A stretch of 64,000 nucleotides of DNA, from the NCBI RefSeq assembly GCF_000758945.1, contig NZ_JRND01000004.1, positions 1-64,000 on the forward strand, written 5' to 3'. The DNA is from Lancefieldella parvula_C. Its GTDB lineage: Bacteria > Actinomycetota > Coriobacteriia > Coriobacteriales > Atopobiaceae. Shown in pieces: positions 1 to 7,604 of this stretch. The notes under the pieces are model-generated. The model did not search any database. It saw only the letters and a list, made by a program, of their open reading frames with translations, and was not told the origin of the DNA. How positions within the stretch are numbered: position 1 is the first letter of the stretch; each line of letters begins with the position of its first letter. The position numbers were made by a program, and so were the translations under genes.

Positions 1-60
1 AGGTTCTGGCTGAGGTTCTGGCTGAGGTTCTGGCTGAGGTTCTGGCTGAGGTTCTGGCTG
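1..60. repeat. Five tandem 12-bp units encoding QPEP
   Basis: Five exact copies of a 12-base unit (aggttctggctg on the plus strand) fill the first 60 bases and continue off the window. On the minus strand each unit reads CAG CCA GAA CCT (Gln-Pro-Glu-Pro) in frame with the surface-protein gene. Exact codon identity suggests recent slippage expansion. Confidence 0.9.
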
Positions 61-1248
61 TGGCTCTGGAGCAGGTGGCTCTGGCCTACGATTTACAAAC
101 GTAACCGTAGTTGTTTCGTTAGAGCCAGTAATCTCACCAACCTGTGGATTAGGATCATCAATGGTATAGCCATCAAGGGTGGTTAGCTGAGTAATAATTG
201 CGTTAGCATTTATTAGATAATCAGGAATAATTACGGTGCCATCAGGACCAGTTGTAAGCAGATAATTGTTATGGTCATCTCTGCTTAACTCACCTGTCTG
301 AGTATAAGGAACACCAGGATTTGGTGCATCCTGAGTCATAGCACGAGGATCACTAGTACCAGGCAAATAAGCTGGATCAGGAGTATTAAATCCGCCCATA
401 GAAGGAGGACATGCAGGCGCTGCGATTCCAGACGCATTATCATAGGAGGGGTTTGCTTTTAAAGTTGCGCCGGCAATAGGACTTCCATACTGATCGACTA
501 CTCTCACGATAATATTTCCGCGCCTATTTGGTAATTTAACTGTTACTCGAGTTGTTTCCTCAAAGAGACGTGTATCTGAATCGTAAGGGAATGTTACCGC
601 ATGAAGAGGGACCATACCATTAATGCTACCTGGAGTGCATGCAAAGACGGAATCAATCATTACAGCATCGGAATTATAAGCTAGTTCATTAGGATAATTT
701 TTTGGGATAACCGTATAACTTCCTGTTACCGGAACAGTGACGCTTTGTCCACCTGGAACATTTGAGGCAATTCTATTTCCAAATTCATCTTCAATATCAA
801 ATTGGATATTAGTAATAGTACTAGAGGTTGGAATGTCTTCGCCACCAACATAAAGCTGGCCCATAATATGGACATTTTCAAAGTTAATGGTCTGAGGATC
901 GCCATCACTACCAGCAGGAGCGGAGAAAGTCACGTTTTTAGCTGTGTGATCAATAACATATCCAGCTTTAAACGTTGTCTGCTCAACCTTATAACTTCCG
1001 TTAGCAAGGCTAGTCTGAGCTCTACCGTTTTGGTTAGTAATCATAGTTGCAGCGTTGGTACCGGTAACTGTATTAGTCACGGTAATTGTTACACCATCAA
1101 CAGGTTGACCATAATAGTCATCAGTAACATTAACCGTGAGCTGATTTTGAACTGCTGCTTCTGCAAGCGCAAACTTTGGAACTCCAATTACAATTACGCA
1201 GCATAGCGCTACCAAAATTGACGCTGCTACACACTTGAACTTTTTCAC
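1..1248 (-). CDS. Partial cell-surface protein with QPEP repeats (C-terminus outside window)
   Basis: The frame is open from a GTG at 1248 to the window edge (416 codons). A GGAAGG ribosome site lies 6 bases upstream. The start reads VKKFKCVAASILVALCCVIV and runs to an FALAEA cleavage region, a clear signal peptide. The body resembles tandem prealbumin-like (Cna-B/SpaA-type) folds: short segments of about 80-100 residues with 'GSYKVEQ' and 'GYVIDH' turns. The last visible residues are PEPPAPEP followed by QPEP units, typical of a wall-spanning region before an LPXTG anchor, which would lie off the window. I infer an exported, wall-anchored adhesin or pilin-like protein; ligand unknown. The upstream DNA is very AT-rich. 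Confidence 0.75.
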   Translation of the reverse strand, partial: MKKFKCVAASILVALCCVIVIGVPKFALAEAAVQNQLTVNVTDDYYGQPVDGVTITVTNTVTGTNAATMITNQNGRAQTSLANGSYKVEQTTFKAGYVIDHTAKNVTFSAPAGSDGDPQTINFENVHIMGQLYVGGEDIPTSSTITNIQFDIEDEFGNRIASNVPGGQSVTVPVTGSYTVIPKNYPNELAYNSDAVMIDSVFACTPGSINGMVPLHAVTFPYDSDTRLFEETTRVTVKLPNRRGNIIVRVVDQYGSPIAGATLKANPSYDNASGIAAPACPPSMGGFNTPDPAYLPGTSDPRAMTQDAPNPGVPYTQTGELSRDDHNNYLLTTGPDGTVIIPDYLINANAIITQLTTLDGYTIDDPNPQVGEITGSNETTTVTFVNRRPEPPAPEPQPEPQPEPQPEPQPEPQPEP

Positions 1249-1416
1249 TTCAAACCTTCCAAATCCATAAAGGATTACAAATATCTAATTCAAATGATAA
1301 AAGAAAATATCATTAAAATGAATATAAACTGCATTCTAAATTGCAATTTATTAAATTTTCATATCATCAACAATTAGAATTAGTTATAAACAGCTATTCC
1401 CTATCCAACCACACAC

Positions 1417-1457
1417 AAAAAGCGAGAGGGCCCTTCTACATGAAAGACCTTCTCGCC
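1417..1457 (-). terminator. Rho-independent terminator after the VOC gene
   Basis: On the minus strand a long stem begins GGCGAGA and closes with TCTCGC, continues through G-C and G-U pairs, and is followed by TTTTTG. It lies 33 bases beyond the stop of the gene at 1490. Its left arm is one of the GGCGAGAA repeats. Confidence 0.75.
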
Positions 1458-1489
1458 AAAAAATCGTCAATCAATTTAATGAAGTTGGC

Positions 1490-1882
1490 TTATTTATCCA
1501 TGGTGAGATGAATAGCAAAGCCAGCAATCTCGTCTTTGAAATAGACCAAAAACGTACTGCCATCTGGATTAAGCCTTCTTGAAGACTCATCGATTTCAAA
1601 GCCACGACCTGCAAAGTATTTCTCGGCAGCTGGGATGTTGTTAACGTGGAAGCCAATATGACCCTTTGTGCCTCGCCCATTTTGTTTCATGACCTCTACC
1701 AGGGTCCCTGCAAAAAATGAGGGTGGCTGCTCAATAGTTGGAAGTCCCATAAGAGCGGTAAACAGGTTTGCAATCTTTTCCGCCTCGTCCGCATTGCTTG
1801 CGTTAATACCAACGTGAGCAACATACATATCAAACTGCTCGACTGGATTAAGAGCGCTGGAATTGTTAGTTGAATCTGTCAT
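1490..1882 (-). CDS. VOC (glyoxalase/dioxygenase superfamily) protein
   Basis: A 130-residue single-gene protein with two VOC half-modules. The first contains 'AHVGINASNADEAEKIANLF', the second 'GHIGFHVNNIPAAEKYF' and a final 'AGFAIHLTMD'. Histidines in both halves and the glutamate in 'LVEVMK' are plausible metal ligands. From memory, this subtype often sits beside, or is fused to, KDPG/KHG aldolases; such an aldolase exists here at 57091, but far away. Start ATG with a GGGGAG site 5 bases upstream. It is monocistronic, with its own terminator. Substrate unknown; the family call is firm, the function is not. Confidence 0.7.
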   Translation of the reverse strand: MTDSTNNSSALNPVEQFDMYVAHVGINASNADEAEKIANLFTALMGLPTIEQPPSFFAGTLVEVMKQNGRGTKGHIGFHVNNIPAAEKYFAGRGFEIDESSRRLNPDGSTFLVYFKDEIAGFAIHLTMDK

Positions 1883-1977
1883 ACATCTCCCCTTTCCTAG
1901 GGCTCAAGTATATAAGGGAAGCTCTAAGATGTGTGCTTGGTAATAAAATATTAGTCATTACTGTAACTAAGTACTAA

Positions 1978-2006
1978 CAAAAAAGGCCCAGTTACCTAGG
2001 CCTTTA
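1978..2006 (-). terminator. Terminator after tRNA-Val
   Basis: On the minus strand AAAGGCC pairs with GGCC plus the following T-run (GGCCTTTTTT), directly downstream of the tRNA-Val 3' end. Confidence 0.7.
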
Positions 2007-2014
2007 AATTTCTA

Positions 2015-2089
2015 TGGTGGGCGATGCTGGATTTGAACCAGCGACCCCTTCCGTGTGAAGGAAGTGCTCTACCCCTGAGCCAATCGCCC
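2015..2089 (-). tRNA. tRNA-Val (anticodon CAC)
   Basis: The reverse strand starts GGGCGATTGGCTCAG and folds as a cloverleaf. The acceptor stem GGGCGAT pairs with ATCGCCC. The anticodon stem CTTCC/GGAAG encloses loop TTCACAC, giving anticodon CAC (reads GTG). The T-arm carries GGTTCAAATCC and the 3' CCA is encoded. Confidence 0.95.
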
Positions 2090-2120
2090 GAACGACTTGC
2101 AATAATAACAAACAATGACG

Positions 2121-2528
2121 CTAATTTCTAGCTTTTGACTTTTTTGAAGGTGAATACGTAGACACAGCTTTATTCATCTGAACAAGAATAATTCCCAGGA
2201 AGATAAGCTGAAGAATCAGTGGCGTAATTACCATAGGCTGAGATGAAAGCTGCGAGACAAAAACCCATTCAATGGTAAAGAGAATGAGCTCAATACCAGC
2301 AACAAGACGGACAATGCCGTGGGTTTTCTCAAAGTCTTTAGCCAAGCTGATGCATTTCTGAAGAATATAGCAGCAATAAACTGCCATTAAGCTGCATAGC
2401 AGAAGCACAATCATGCTTGAAGAGAAACGACCATAGCCAACTGAGAAGGCAAAGATGACAATTCCGGCAACGCCAAGCGCACCAAGCATAGAGGAAAGCG
2501 CCATCATCAACTTAGTTCCACGATCCAT
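2121..2528 (-). CDS. Small multi-pass membrane protein, unknown function
   Basis: A 135-residue protein, MDRGTKLMM..., with four evident hydrophobic helices ('MLGALGVAGIVIFAF', 'MIVLLLCSLMAVYCCYIL', 'LVAGIELILFTIEWVFV', 'PLILQLIFLGIILV') and a basic C-terminal tail ending KKSKARN. I chose ATG 2528, not the in-frame TTG codons further up, because a GGGGG ribosome site lies 5 bases before it. It follows a second membrane protein of similar size (2611-2988) by 82 bases on the same strand, so the two may be co-transcribed and paralogous in architecture. I do not recognise the family. Confidence 0.65.
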   Translation of the reverse strand: MDRGTKLMMALSSMLGALGVAGIVIFAFSVGYGRFSSSMIVLLLCSLMAVYCCYILQKCISLAKDFEKTHGIVRLVAGIELILFTIEWVFVSQLSSQPMVITPLILQLIFLGIILVQMNKAVSTYSPSKKSKARN

Positions 2529-2610
2529 ACAAACCCCCAACAAGTCAGTTCACAAAGAAAAAACGTACACAAGAGGAGATAGAACAATAAAACGACGTCA
2601 ACTAAATAAT

Positions 2611-2988
2611 TTACTTGGCCTCAAGAGACTTTTTAACTTTATGAGATCCTCGAGCAACAGCACTTGCCATTGCCAATAGCGCAAACAGCTCAATAAACTG
2701 CAAGGTAACAGATGGTTTAAGCACCAACTGTCCCACAACAATAGCAGCTAATACAACGCATGATCCAAAAATCATGGGATAAGCGGCTGCAGCTCTATTA
2801 GGTACATTAGCCTCTCTAGCTGCATAACCACCAGTTAGAAGCGAGATCATACTTGCAAGCAAAAGAAGAGCGGAATCAATTGATGGACCAGCACCAATTA
2901 CAAGAACCGCAACATTAACAAGACCTAAAAGTCCGCCAATCAAAAGCGCCAGACTGAAGAGCTTCATTTTACGAGTCTCAGGAGTCAT
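2611..2988 (-). CDS. Small multi-pass membrane protein, unknown function
   Basis: A 125-residue protein starting MTPETRKMKLFSLALLIGG, with four hydrophobic segments (residues about 9-30, 38-56, 68-90, 96-112) and a basic tail. The ATG at 2988 is preceded by AGGGGA; the TTG at 3006 that would add six residues has no ribosome site. A candidate promoter with TACAAT at 3021-3026 lies directly upstream, so this looks like the first gene of a two-gene unit with 2121-2528. No catalytic motif is visible and I do not recognise the family. Confidence 0.65.
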   Translation of the reverse strand: MTPETRKMKLFSLALLIGGLLGLVNVAVLVIGAGPSIDSALLLLASMISLLTGGYAAREANVPNRAAAAYPMIFGSCVVLAAIVVGQLVLKPSVTLQFIELFALLAMASAVARGSHKVKKSLEAK

Positions 2989-3020
2989 ATATCCCCTATC
3001 TATCAAATATCACTTTGGCT

Positions 3021-3068
3021 ATTGTACCCGTCTTTTATATAAATTAAGTAATCGAATCATTGAACGGT
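3021..3068 (-). promoter_or_regulatory. Candidate promoter with upstream ACCGTTCA box
   Basis: Minus-strand TACAAT (3026-3021) precedes the ATG at 2988, with a weak TTAATT-like -35. The octamer ACCGTTCA (3068-3061) starts 42 bases before the -10. The same octamer lies at similar phased distances before three other candidate promoters (see findings). Confidence 0.45.
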
Positions 3069-3090
3069 AGAGTGTTTCGGTAAAAGAAAT

Positions 3091-3117
3091 GGCGAGAAAA
3101 CCAAAGGATTTCTCGCC
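3091..3117 (-). repeat. Inverted GGCGAGAAA pair forming a hairpin
   Basis: GGCGAGAAA at 3091 and TTTCTCGCC ending at 3117 form a 9-bp perfect stem with a 9-base loop, 12 bases beyond the 3' end of tRNA-Met. No immediate T-run follows (ATTTCTTTT on the minus strand), so termination is plausible but not certain. Confidence 0.6.
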
Positions 3118-3128
3118 ACATGTGTATT

Positions 3129-3204
3129 TGGTGGGCCCAGAGGGATTTGAACCCCCAACCCAGGGATTATGAGTCCCCTGCGCTAACCGTTGCGCCATGA
3201 GCCC
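3129..3204 (-). tRNA. tRNA with CAT anticodon (probable elongator Met, Ile2 possible)
   Basis: The cloverleaf reads GGGCTCATGGCGCAACGG at its 5' end. The acceptor stem GGGCTCA/TGGGCCC has one U-G pair. The anticodon loop CTCATAA gives CAT, and CCA is encoded. It lacks the three G-C pairs in the anticodon stem expected of initiator tRNA. Sequence alone does not separate elongator Met from lysidine-modified Ile2. Confidence 0.85.
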
Positions 3205-3244
3205 GTAAGAAAAAAGCGGCGACAGATGCCGCCGCCAGAATGCG

Positions 3245-3320
3245 TGGTGGAGAATAGGGGGATCGAACCCCTGACCTCATGACTGCCAGTCATGCGCTCT
3301 CCCAGCTGAGCTAATTCCCC
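3245..3320 (-). tRNA. tRNA-Ala (anticodon GGC)
   Basis: The reverse strand reads GGGGAATTAGCTCAGCTGG and folds fully. The acceptor GGGGAAT pairs with ATTCTCC, and pair 3:70 is G-U, the alanine identity element. The anticodon loop CTGGCAG gives GGC. CCA is encoded. Confidence 0.95.
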
Positions 3321-3394
3321 GAACGTGGTGCGGGAAATACTATAGCAAACCAAAGCTCTGTTTTTCTCGACAATTTTCTAATTGGTTGTATATT

Positions 3395-5110
3395 TTAAAG
3401 CTCGCGCTCTGGAAGAATCTTCTCTGCCAACCAAGAAGCAACCTCATCAAGAGCAACCTCAAAGCGCTCACCGGTAGCGCGTTCTTTGACTTCTGCGATT
3501 CCGTTAGCAACGCCCTTCTTGCCCACAATAACCTGCCATGGGAAGCCGATAAGGTCTGCATCTGCAAACTTAACGCCTGGACGCTCTGCACGATCATCAA
3601 CAACAGTCTCAAGACCAGCTGTAACACAGGCGTCAGCTACAGCACCAGCTGCATTCCAAATCTCTGGGTCTTTGTCAGAGAGGCAAAGAACAGAAACCTC
3701 ATAAGGAGCGACAGAGACTGGCCACTTGATGCCCTTCTCGTCATTGTATTGCTCAACAACAGCAGCAAGCAGTCTGGAAACACCAATGCCGTAGCAGCCC
3801 ATAACCAGAGGCTTGTCCTCGCCGTTTTCGTCTGTGAAGGTAGCGTTAAGAGCTGAAGAGTACTTGGTGCCAAGCTGGAAGACCTGGCCAACCTCAATAC
3901 CACGAGCGGCGTGCAGAGGAAGTCCACACTCAGGGCAAATATCGCCCTCCTGAGAAGTGACAAGGTCTTTCCACTCGTTAATCTCAAAGTCACGACCAAG
4001 CTCAACGTGATCAAGGTGGTAGTCTGCCTTGTTAGCACCGCAGAGCCACCACTGACTATCCTCAAGAGAGAGGTCTCCAACAACGCGGATACCCTCAGGT
4101 AGACCAACAGGTCCAATGAAGCCCTTGATGAGGCCATGCTCTTCAAGCTCTTCATCGGTCATCATGTGATAGTCACCAAAGACGTGCTCAGCTTTAACCT
4201 CATTGAGCTCATGAGTACCTGGAACAAAGCACACAACTGGCTTACCGTTTCCGTCAACAAGAGCTAGAGCCTTACGAGTTGCTGCAGGTGAAACGTGAAG
4301 GAACTCAGCTACATCATCAATGGAGCCAATACCAGGGGTGTGAATCTCACACATCTTGCCAGACTCACGCTCTTCTACGTTGATCTTTGCTGCAGCTGCC
4401 TCAGTATCTGCAGCATAGCCGCAATCGCAATAGACTAGGCTTGCCTCGCCAGCCTCTGCCAGCGCCATAAACTCAACAGAGGTGTCTCCACCAATCTGAC
4501 CAGAGTCTGCAACTACCTGCAGAGCCTTAAGACGCGTGCGATCACAAACGTTCTGGTAAGCAACCTTCTCCTGGTCATAGCATTCTTGCAGCGACTCTTG
4601 ATTTGCCGAGAAGGAATATCCGTCTTTCATAATGAACTCACGGCCACGCATAAGGCCAAAACGTGGACGACGCTCGTCACGGAACTTATCCTGAATTTGA
4701 TAGAGCGTTACCGGAAGCTGCTTATAACTCTTGAGCTCATTTCTAATAAGGTCTGTGAAGGTTTCCTCGTGAGTTGGGCCAAGAGCAAACTGACGATCAT
4801 GACGGTCATGCATACGCATGAGCTCATCACCATAGACATCCCAACGACCAGACTCTTCCCAGAGCTCAGCAGGGGTCATAATAGGAACAAGAATCTCCTG
4901 AGCACCAATACCGTCCATCTCATCGCGAATGATGGCCTCAATCTTTAAAAGAGAGCGCCATGCAAGTGGCAGATAAGAGTAAAGACCCGCAGCGGTCTTT
5001 CTGATCATGCCAGCACGAAGGAGCAGGCGGTGACTTGCAAGTACAGCCTCAGCTGGATCTTCTTTGAGTGTTGGTGCATACAAAGAAGACATGCGCATCC
5101 AGTGCTTCAA
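3395..5110 (-). CDS. proS: Prolyl-tRNA synthetase
   Basis: Charges tRNA-Pro with proline in the cytosol. 571 residues, the normal length for the bacterial type with an inserted editing domain. Class II motifs are clear: 'GPTHEE' near 111, motif 2 'FRDERRPRFGLMRGREF' at 143-159, and motif 3 'GCYGIGVSRLLAAV' near 440. Between motifs 2 and 3, residues about 225-405 form the YbaK-like editing insertion. The start is probably the TTG at 5110, because AAAGGAAA lies upstream; the ATG codons at residues 5 and 7 lack a site. It is the last gene of the pyrH-to-proS run, followed by tRNA-Ala. Confidence 0.96.
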   Translation of the reverse strand: MKHWMRMSSLYAPTLKEDPAEAVLASHRLLLRAGMIRKTAAGLYSYLPLAWRSLLKIEAIIRDEMDGIGAQEILVPIMTPAELWEESGRWDVYGDELMRMHDRHDRQFALGPTHEETFTDLIRNELKSYKQLPVTLYQIQDKFRDERRPRFGLMRGREFIMKDGYSFSANQESLQECYDQEKVAYQNVCDRTRLKALQVVADSGQIGGDTSVEFMALAEAGEASLVYCDCGYAADTEAAAAKINVEERESGKMCEIHTPGIGSIDDVAEFLHVSPAATRKALALVDGNGKPVVCFVPGTHELNEVKAEHVFGDYHMMTDEELEEHGLIKGFIGPVGLPEGIRVVGDLSLEDSQWWLCGANKADYHLDHVELGRDFEINEWKDLVTSQEGDICPECGLPLHAARGIEVGQVFQLGTKYSSALNATFTDENGEDKPLVMGCYGIGVSRLLAAVVEQYNDEKGIKWPVSVAPYEVSVLCLSDKDPEIWNAAGAVADACVTAGLETVVDDRAERPGVKFADADLIGFPWQVIVGKKGVANGIAEVKERATGERFEVALDEVASWLAEKILPEREL

Positions 5111-5150
5111 GGTAGTTTCCTTTCAATATGAAGTAATACGTATAGTTTAC

Positions 5151-6224
5151 TTATTTTTTGCCAAAACGATTCTCGATTTCGGCGAATAACTCATCAACAA
5201 TCTTATCTTCAGGAACTTTTCTAATAGGATTGCCGTTTTCAAACAACACTGCCTGGCCTTTGCCACAGGCAACGCCAAGGTCAACGCCCCTGGCCTCACC
5301 AGGTCCGTTAACAACGCAACCCATGACTGCCACAGAAATTGGGGCACGAACGCCATCCAGGCGCTTGGTAACTTCCTCTGCAATAGGAATCATGTCAACA
5401 CCACACCTGCCGCAGGTAGGGCAGCTAACCAGCTCCGGCTTAATGCGACGCATACCAAGAGCCGCAAGAAGTTCCCATGCTACGTGAACTTCTTCTACAG
5501 GGTCGGCCGTTAGAGAGAGACGCATGGTATCGCCAATACCGCTCTCAAGCAAAATGCCCACCGCAGCAGAATTCTTTACCGTTCCCTGCCTTAACGCACC
5601 GGCTTCTGTAACGCCTACATGCAGAGGAATCTGTGGAAGCTCCTTGGAAAGCGCTCGATATACCGCAAGCGTAGTAGGAACATCGTGAGCTTTTGCAGAC
5701 AAAACAATGTTGTCAAAACCGCGAGAAGAAAAATGCTCTACAAAAGACTTTGACGATGCCACGAGTTTCTCGACAAGGGTCATATCTTGTCTTGTATCAA
5801 ATTCTTTAGCAAGAGAGCCTGCGTTAACGCCAATTCTAATTGGAATATGTGCCTCTTTAGCTGCCTCAATGACGGCGTCAACACGCTCCATAGAACCAAT
5901 GTTTCCTGGGTTAATACGAAGCGCTGCCGCACCTCGCTTTGCAGCTTCAAGCGCCAGCTTATAGTCAAAGTGAATATCGGCAACAACAGGAAGTGGCGAG
6001 TATTTGCAAATCTCTTCAAAGCCGTCGAGGGCCTTTGCGTCTGGAATTGCCACACGGATAATCTCGCACCCTGCCTCGGCAAGCCCCTTGATCTGAAGGA
6101 GCGTTGCGTCTGGATCATCTGTTTTAGTGGTGCACATAGACTGAACGGAAACGGGAGCGCCGCCGCCAACCTGGACAGATCCAACCATGACGGGATGAGT
6201 TTTTGTGCGAGCAATCTCAGACAT
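5151..6224 (-). CDS. ispG: 4-hydroxy-3-methylbut-2-en-1-yl diphosphate synthase
   Basis: Penultimate step of the MEP isoprenoid pathway: reductive ring opening of MEcPP to HMBPP by a [4Fe-4S] protein. 357 residues. The N-terminal TIM barrel begins 'HPVMVGSVQVGGGAPVSVQS', with 'ADIHFDYKLA' and 'LRINPGNIG'. Cluster ligands are visible as CPTC (Cys268, Cys271) and MGC (Cys303), with the glutamate of 'NGPGE' near 310. It shares its run with dxr two genes upstream, so two MEP-pathway genes are co-transcribed with rseP between them; the gap to rseP is 8 bases. Confidence 0.97.
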   Translation of the reverse strand: MSEIARTKTHPVMVGSVQVGGGAPVSVQSMCTTKTDDPDATLLQIKGLAEAGCEIIRVAIPDAKALDGFEEICKYSPLPVVADIHFDYKLALEAAKRGAAALRINPGNIGSMERVDAVIEAAKEAHIPIRIGVNAGSLAKEFDTRQDMTLVEKLVASSKSFVEHFSSRGFDNIVLSAKAHDVPTTLAVYRALSKELPQIPLHVGVTEAGALRQGTVKNSAAVGILLESGIGDTMRLSLTADPVEEVHVAWELLAALGMRRIKPELVSCPTCGRCGVDMIPIAEEVTKRLDGVRAPISVAVMGCVVNGPGEARGVDLGVACGKGQAVLFENGNPIRKVPEDKIVDELFAEIENRFGKK

Positions 6225-6232
6225 AAAATCAG

Positions 6233-7597
6233 CTACCTAAAAAGTAAATGAAGAATATCGTTTCTCAGTGCAACAACAAAGACAAACAGGAAAAACGCCA
6301 GTCCAATGTAAGACAAAATGTTTTGAACTTTGATAGACAGAGGCTTTCTCATAATCACCTGAATTACCTCAATCAGAATCTTTCCACCGTCAAGAGGTGG
6401 AATAGGTAAAAGATTCATGAATCCAAGTGACATGGAAATAGCTGCTACCAGCATAATAAGGGTCGAGAAACCCTCTGCAGCAGCTTCTGATGCCATTACA
6501 GAAATTCCTACAACAGAAGACGACTGATTGAGAACTTCCATGGTCTGCGTCGGGATGAGCAGTCTGAGCGCAAACTGACCAACCTGCACGGCATACGATA
6601 CAGCTGCAGCCGATGCGTCAATAAACGAGAAGTGATAGGTGGTCATGACAGGTGTCACGCCGATGATTTTATCGTCAGGACGCAAAACTGGCTTAATGGT
6701 AGTTTCAAGTTGAATGCCATTGCGCTCATACGTGATTGGAATATCCTTGCCTCCATTGGACATTGCATCCTTGATAACAGCAGTAAGGTCTTCCCAGGTA
6801 TGTACCTCTACCTTGTTAAAGGTAAGAATAGTGTCTCCAGCAGTAAGGCCTGAAATAGCAGCAAGAGAGCCGGATTCAACGGATCCAAGCTGAGCCTTGT
6901 TTTGAGCCGCAGGAACGCCAACAAACATCAAAGAGCCAACTACCAGCACAAAGGCTAGCGCAATATTGACCAAAGGTCCACCTAAAATCATGAGCAGGCG
7001 CTTGGGAACATTTACACCAACATAGGTATGAGCCTTTTCTTGAGCAAAGAAATCATCAGCGGACAGCTGTGGAACACGAGGCTCCCCTGCTGCTGTAGAG
7101 CCTTCAAGCTCAAAGTTGTGACCACGATCATACTCACAGCGAAGCTCAGCATCTCGTGCAAGAGTCTGGAAGGTAATATGTGCCAGCTCATCTGACTCTT
7201 TGACAAGCTCAATGGAACCCCAATCTGCAAGGGTGTACAGCAGATTGTAGGCGCGCTCATCCTCACAGTTAAGTTTTGCTGCAAGAGCACCAACCTCAAG
7301 TGAACCCGCCTCTTGAACGCTCATCAGAGCTTGTGGAAGCAGCTCATCTAGCTCGCCTTCCATACCGCAGATACGCGTATAGCCACCAAAAAGAAGTGGT
7401 GTCACACCAACCTCAGTACCATATTTTTTGCTCTTGTGAGAAAGCTTGTACTTGAACGGCATGCCCAAGAAGAACTCAGTAACACGAACGCCACACAGGC
7501 GAGCCATACCGTAATGGCCAGCCTCGTGAACAAATACAAGGAGCGAGAGGACCAAGAGTCCCCAAAAAATTGGTGAAAGAATAGCTAACAAATTCAC
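6233..7597 (-). CDS. rseP: Site-2 protease family membrane metalloprotease, RseP-like
   Basis: Intramembrane zinc protease. HEAGH (residues 24-28 from the chosen start) lies in the first helix, and 'NLLPIPPLDGGK' near the C-terminus supplies the third ligand. A PDZ domain ('LGSVESGSLAAISGLTAGDTILTFN') lies in the middle. I chose GTG 7597, since AGGA lies 5 bases upstream; the TTG at 7615 would overlap dxr. Odd: about 100 residues (about 80-185) are inserted between the catalytic helix and the PDZ-preceding helix, including a segment that looks like a winged-helix unit ('GSLEVGALAAKLNCEDERAY'). Role here likely membrane-stress or signal-peptide cleavage; the anti-sigma substrate is unknown. 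Confidence 0.9.
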   Translation of the reverse strand: MNLLAILSPIFWGLLVLSLLVFVHEAGHYGMARLCGVRVTEFFLGMPFKYKLSHKSKKYGTEVGVTPLLFGGYTRICGMEGELDELLPQALMSVQEAGSLEVGALAAKLNCEDERAYNLLYTLADWGSIELVKESDELAHITFQTLARDAELRCEYDRGHNFELEGSTAAGEPRVPQLSADDFFAQEKAHTYVGVNVPKRLLMILGGPLVNIALAFVLVVGSLMFVGVPAAQNKAQLGSVESGSLAAISGLTAGDTILTFNKVEVHTWEDLTAVIKDAMSNGGKDIPITYERNGIQLETTIKPVLRPDDKIIGVTPVMTTYHFSFIDASAAAVSYAVQVGQFALRLLIPTQTMEVLNQSSSVVGISVMASEAAAEGFSTLIMLVAAISMSLGFMNLLPIPPLDGGKILIEVIQVIMRKPLSIKVQNILSYIGLAFFLFVFVVALRNDILHLLFR

Positions 7598-7604
7598 AAA
7601 ATTC

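Noticed and set aside
1..60. Tandem 12-bp units as a possible CRISPR or satellite
   Set aside because: No spacers; the units are in frame and encode QPEP in a surface protein.
802..1206. 134-residue plus-strand frame
   Set aside because: Lies fully opposite the surface-protein gene with no ribosome site; shadow.
3129..3204. CAT tRNA as initiator tRNA
   Set aside because: The anticodon stem lacks the three consecutive G-C pairs of initiators.
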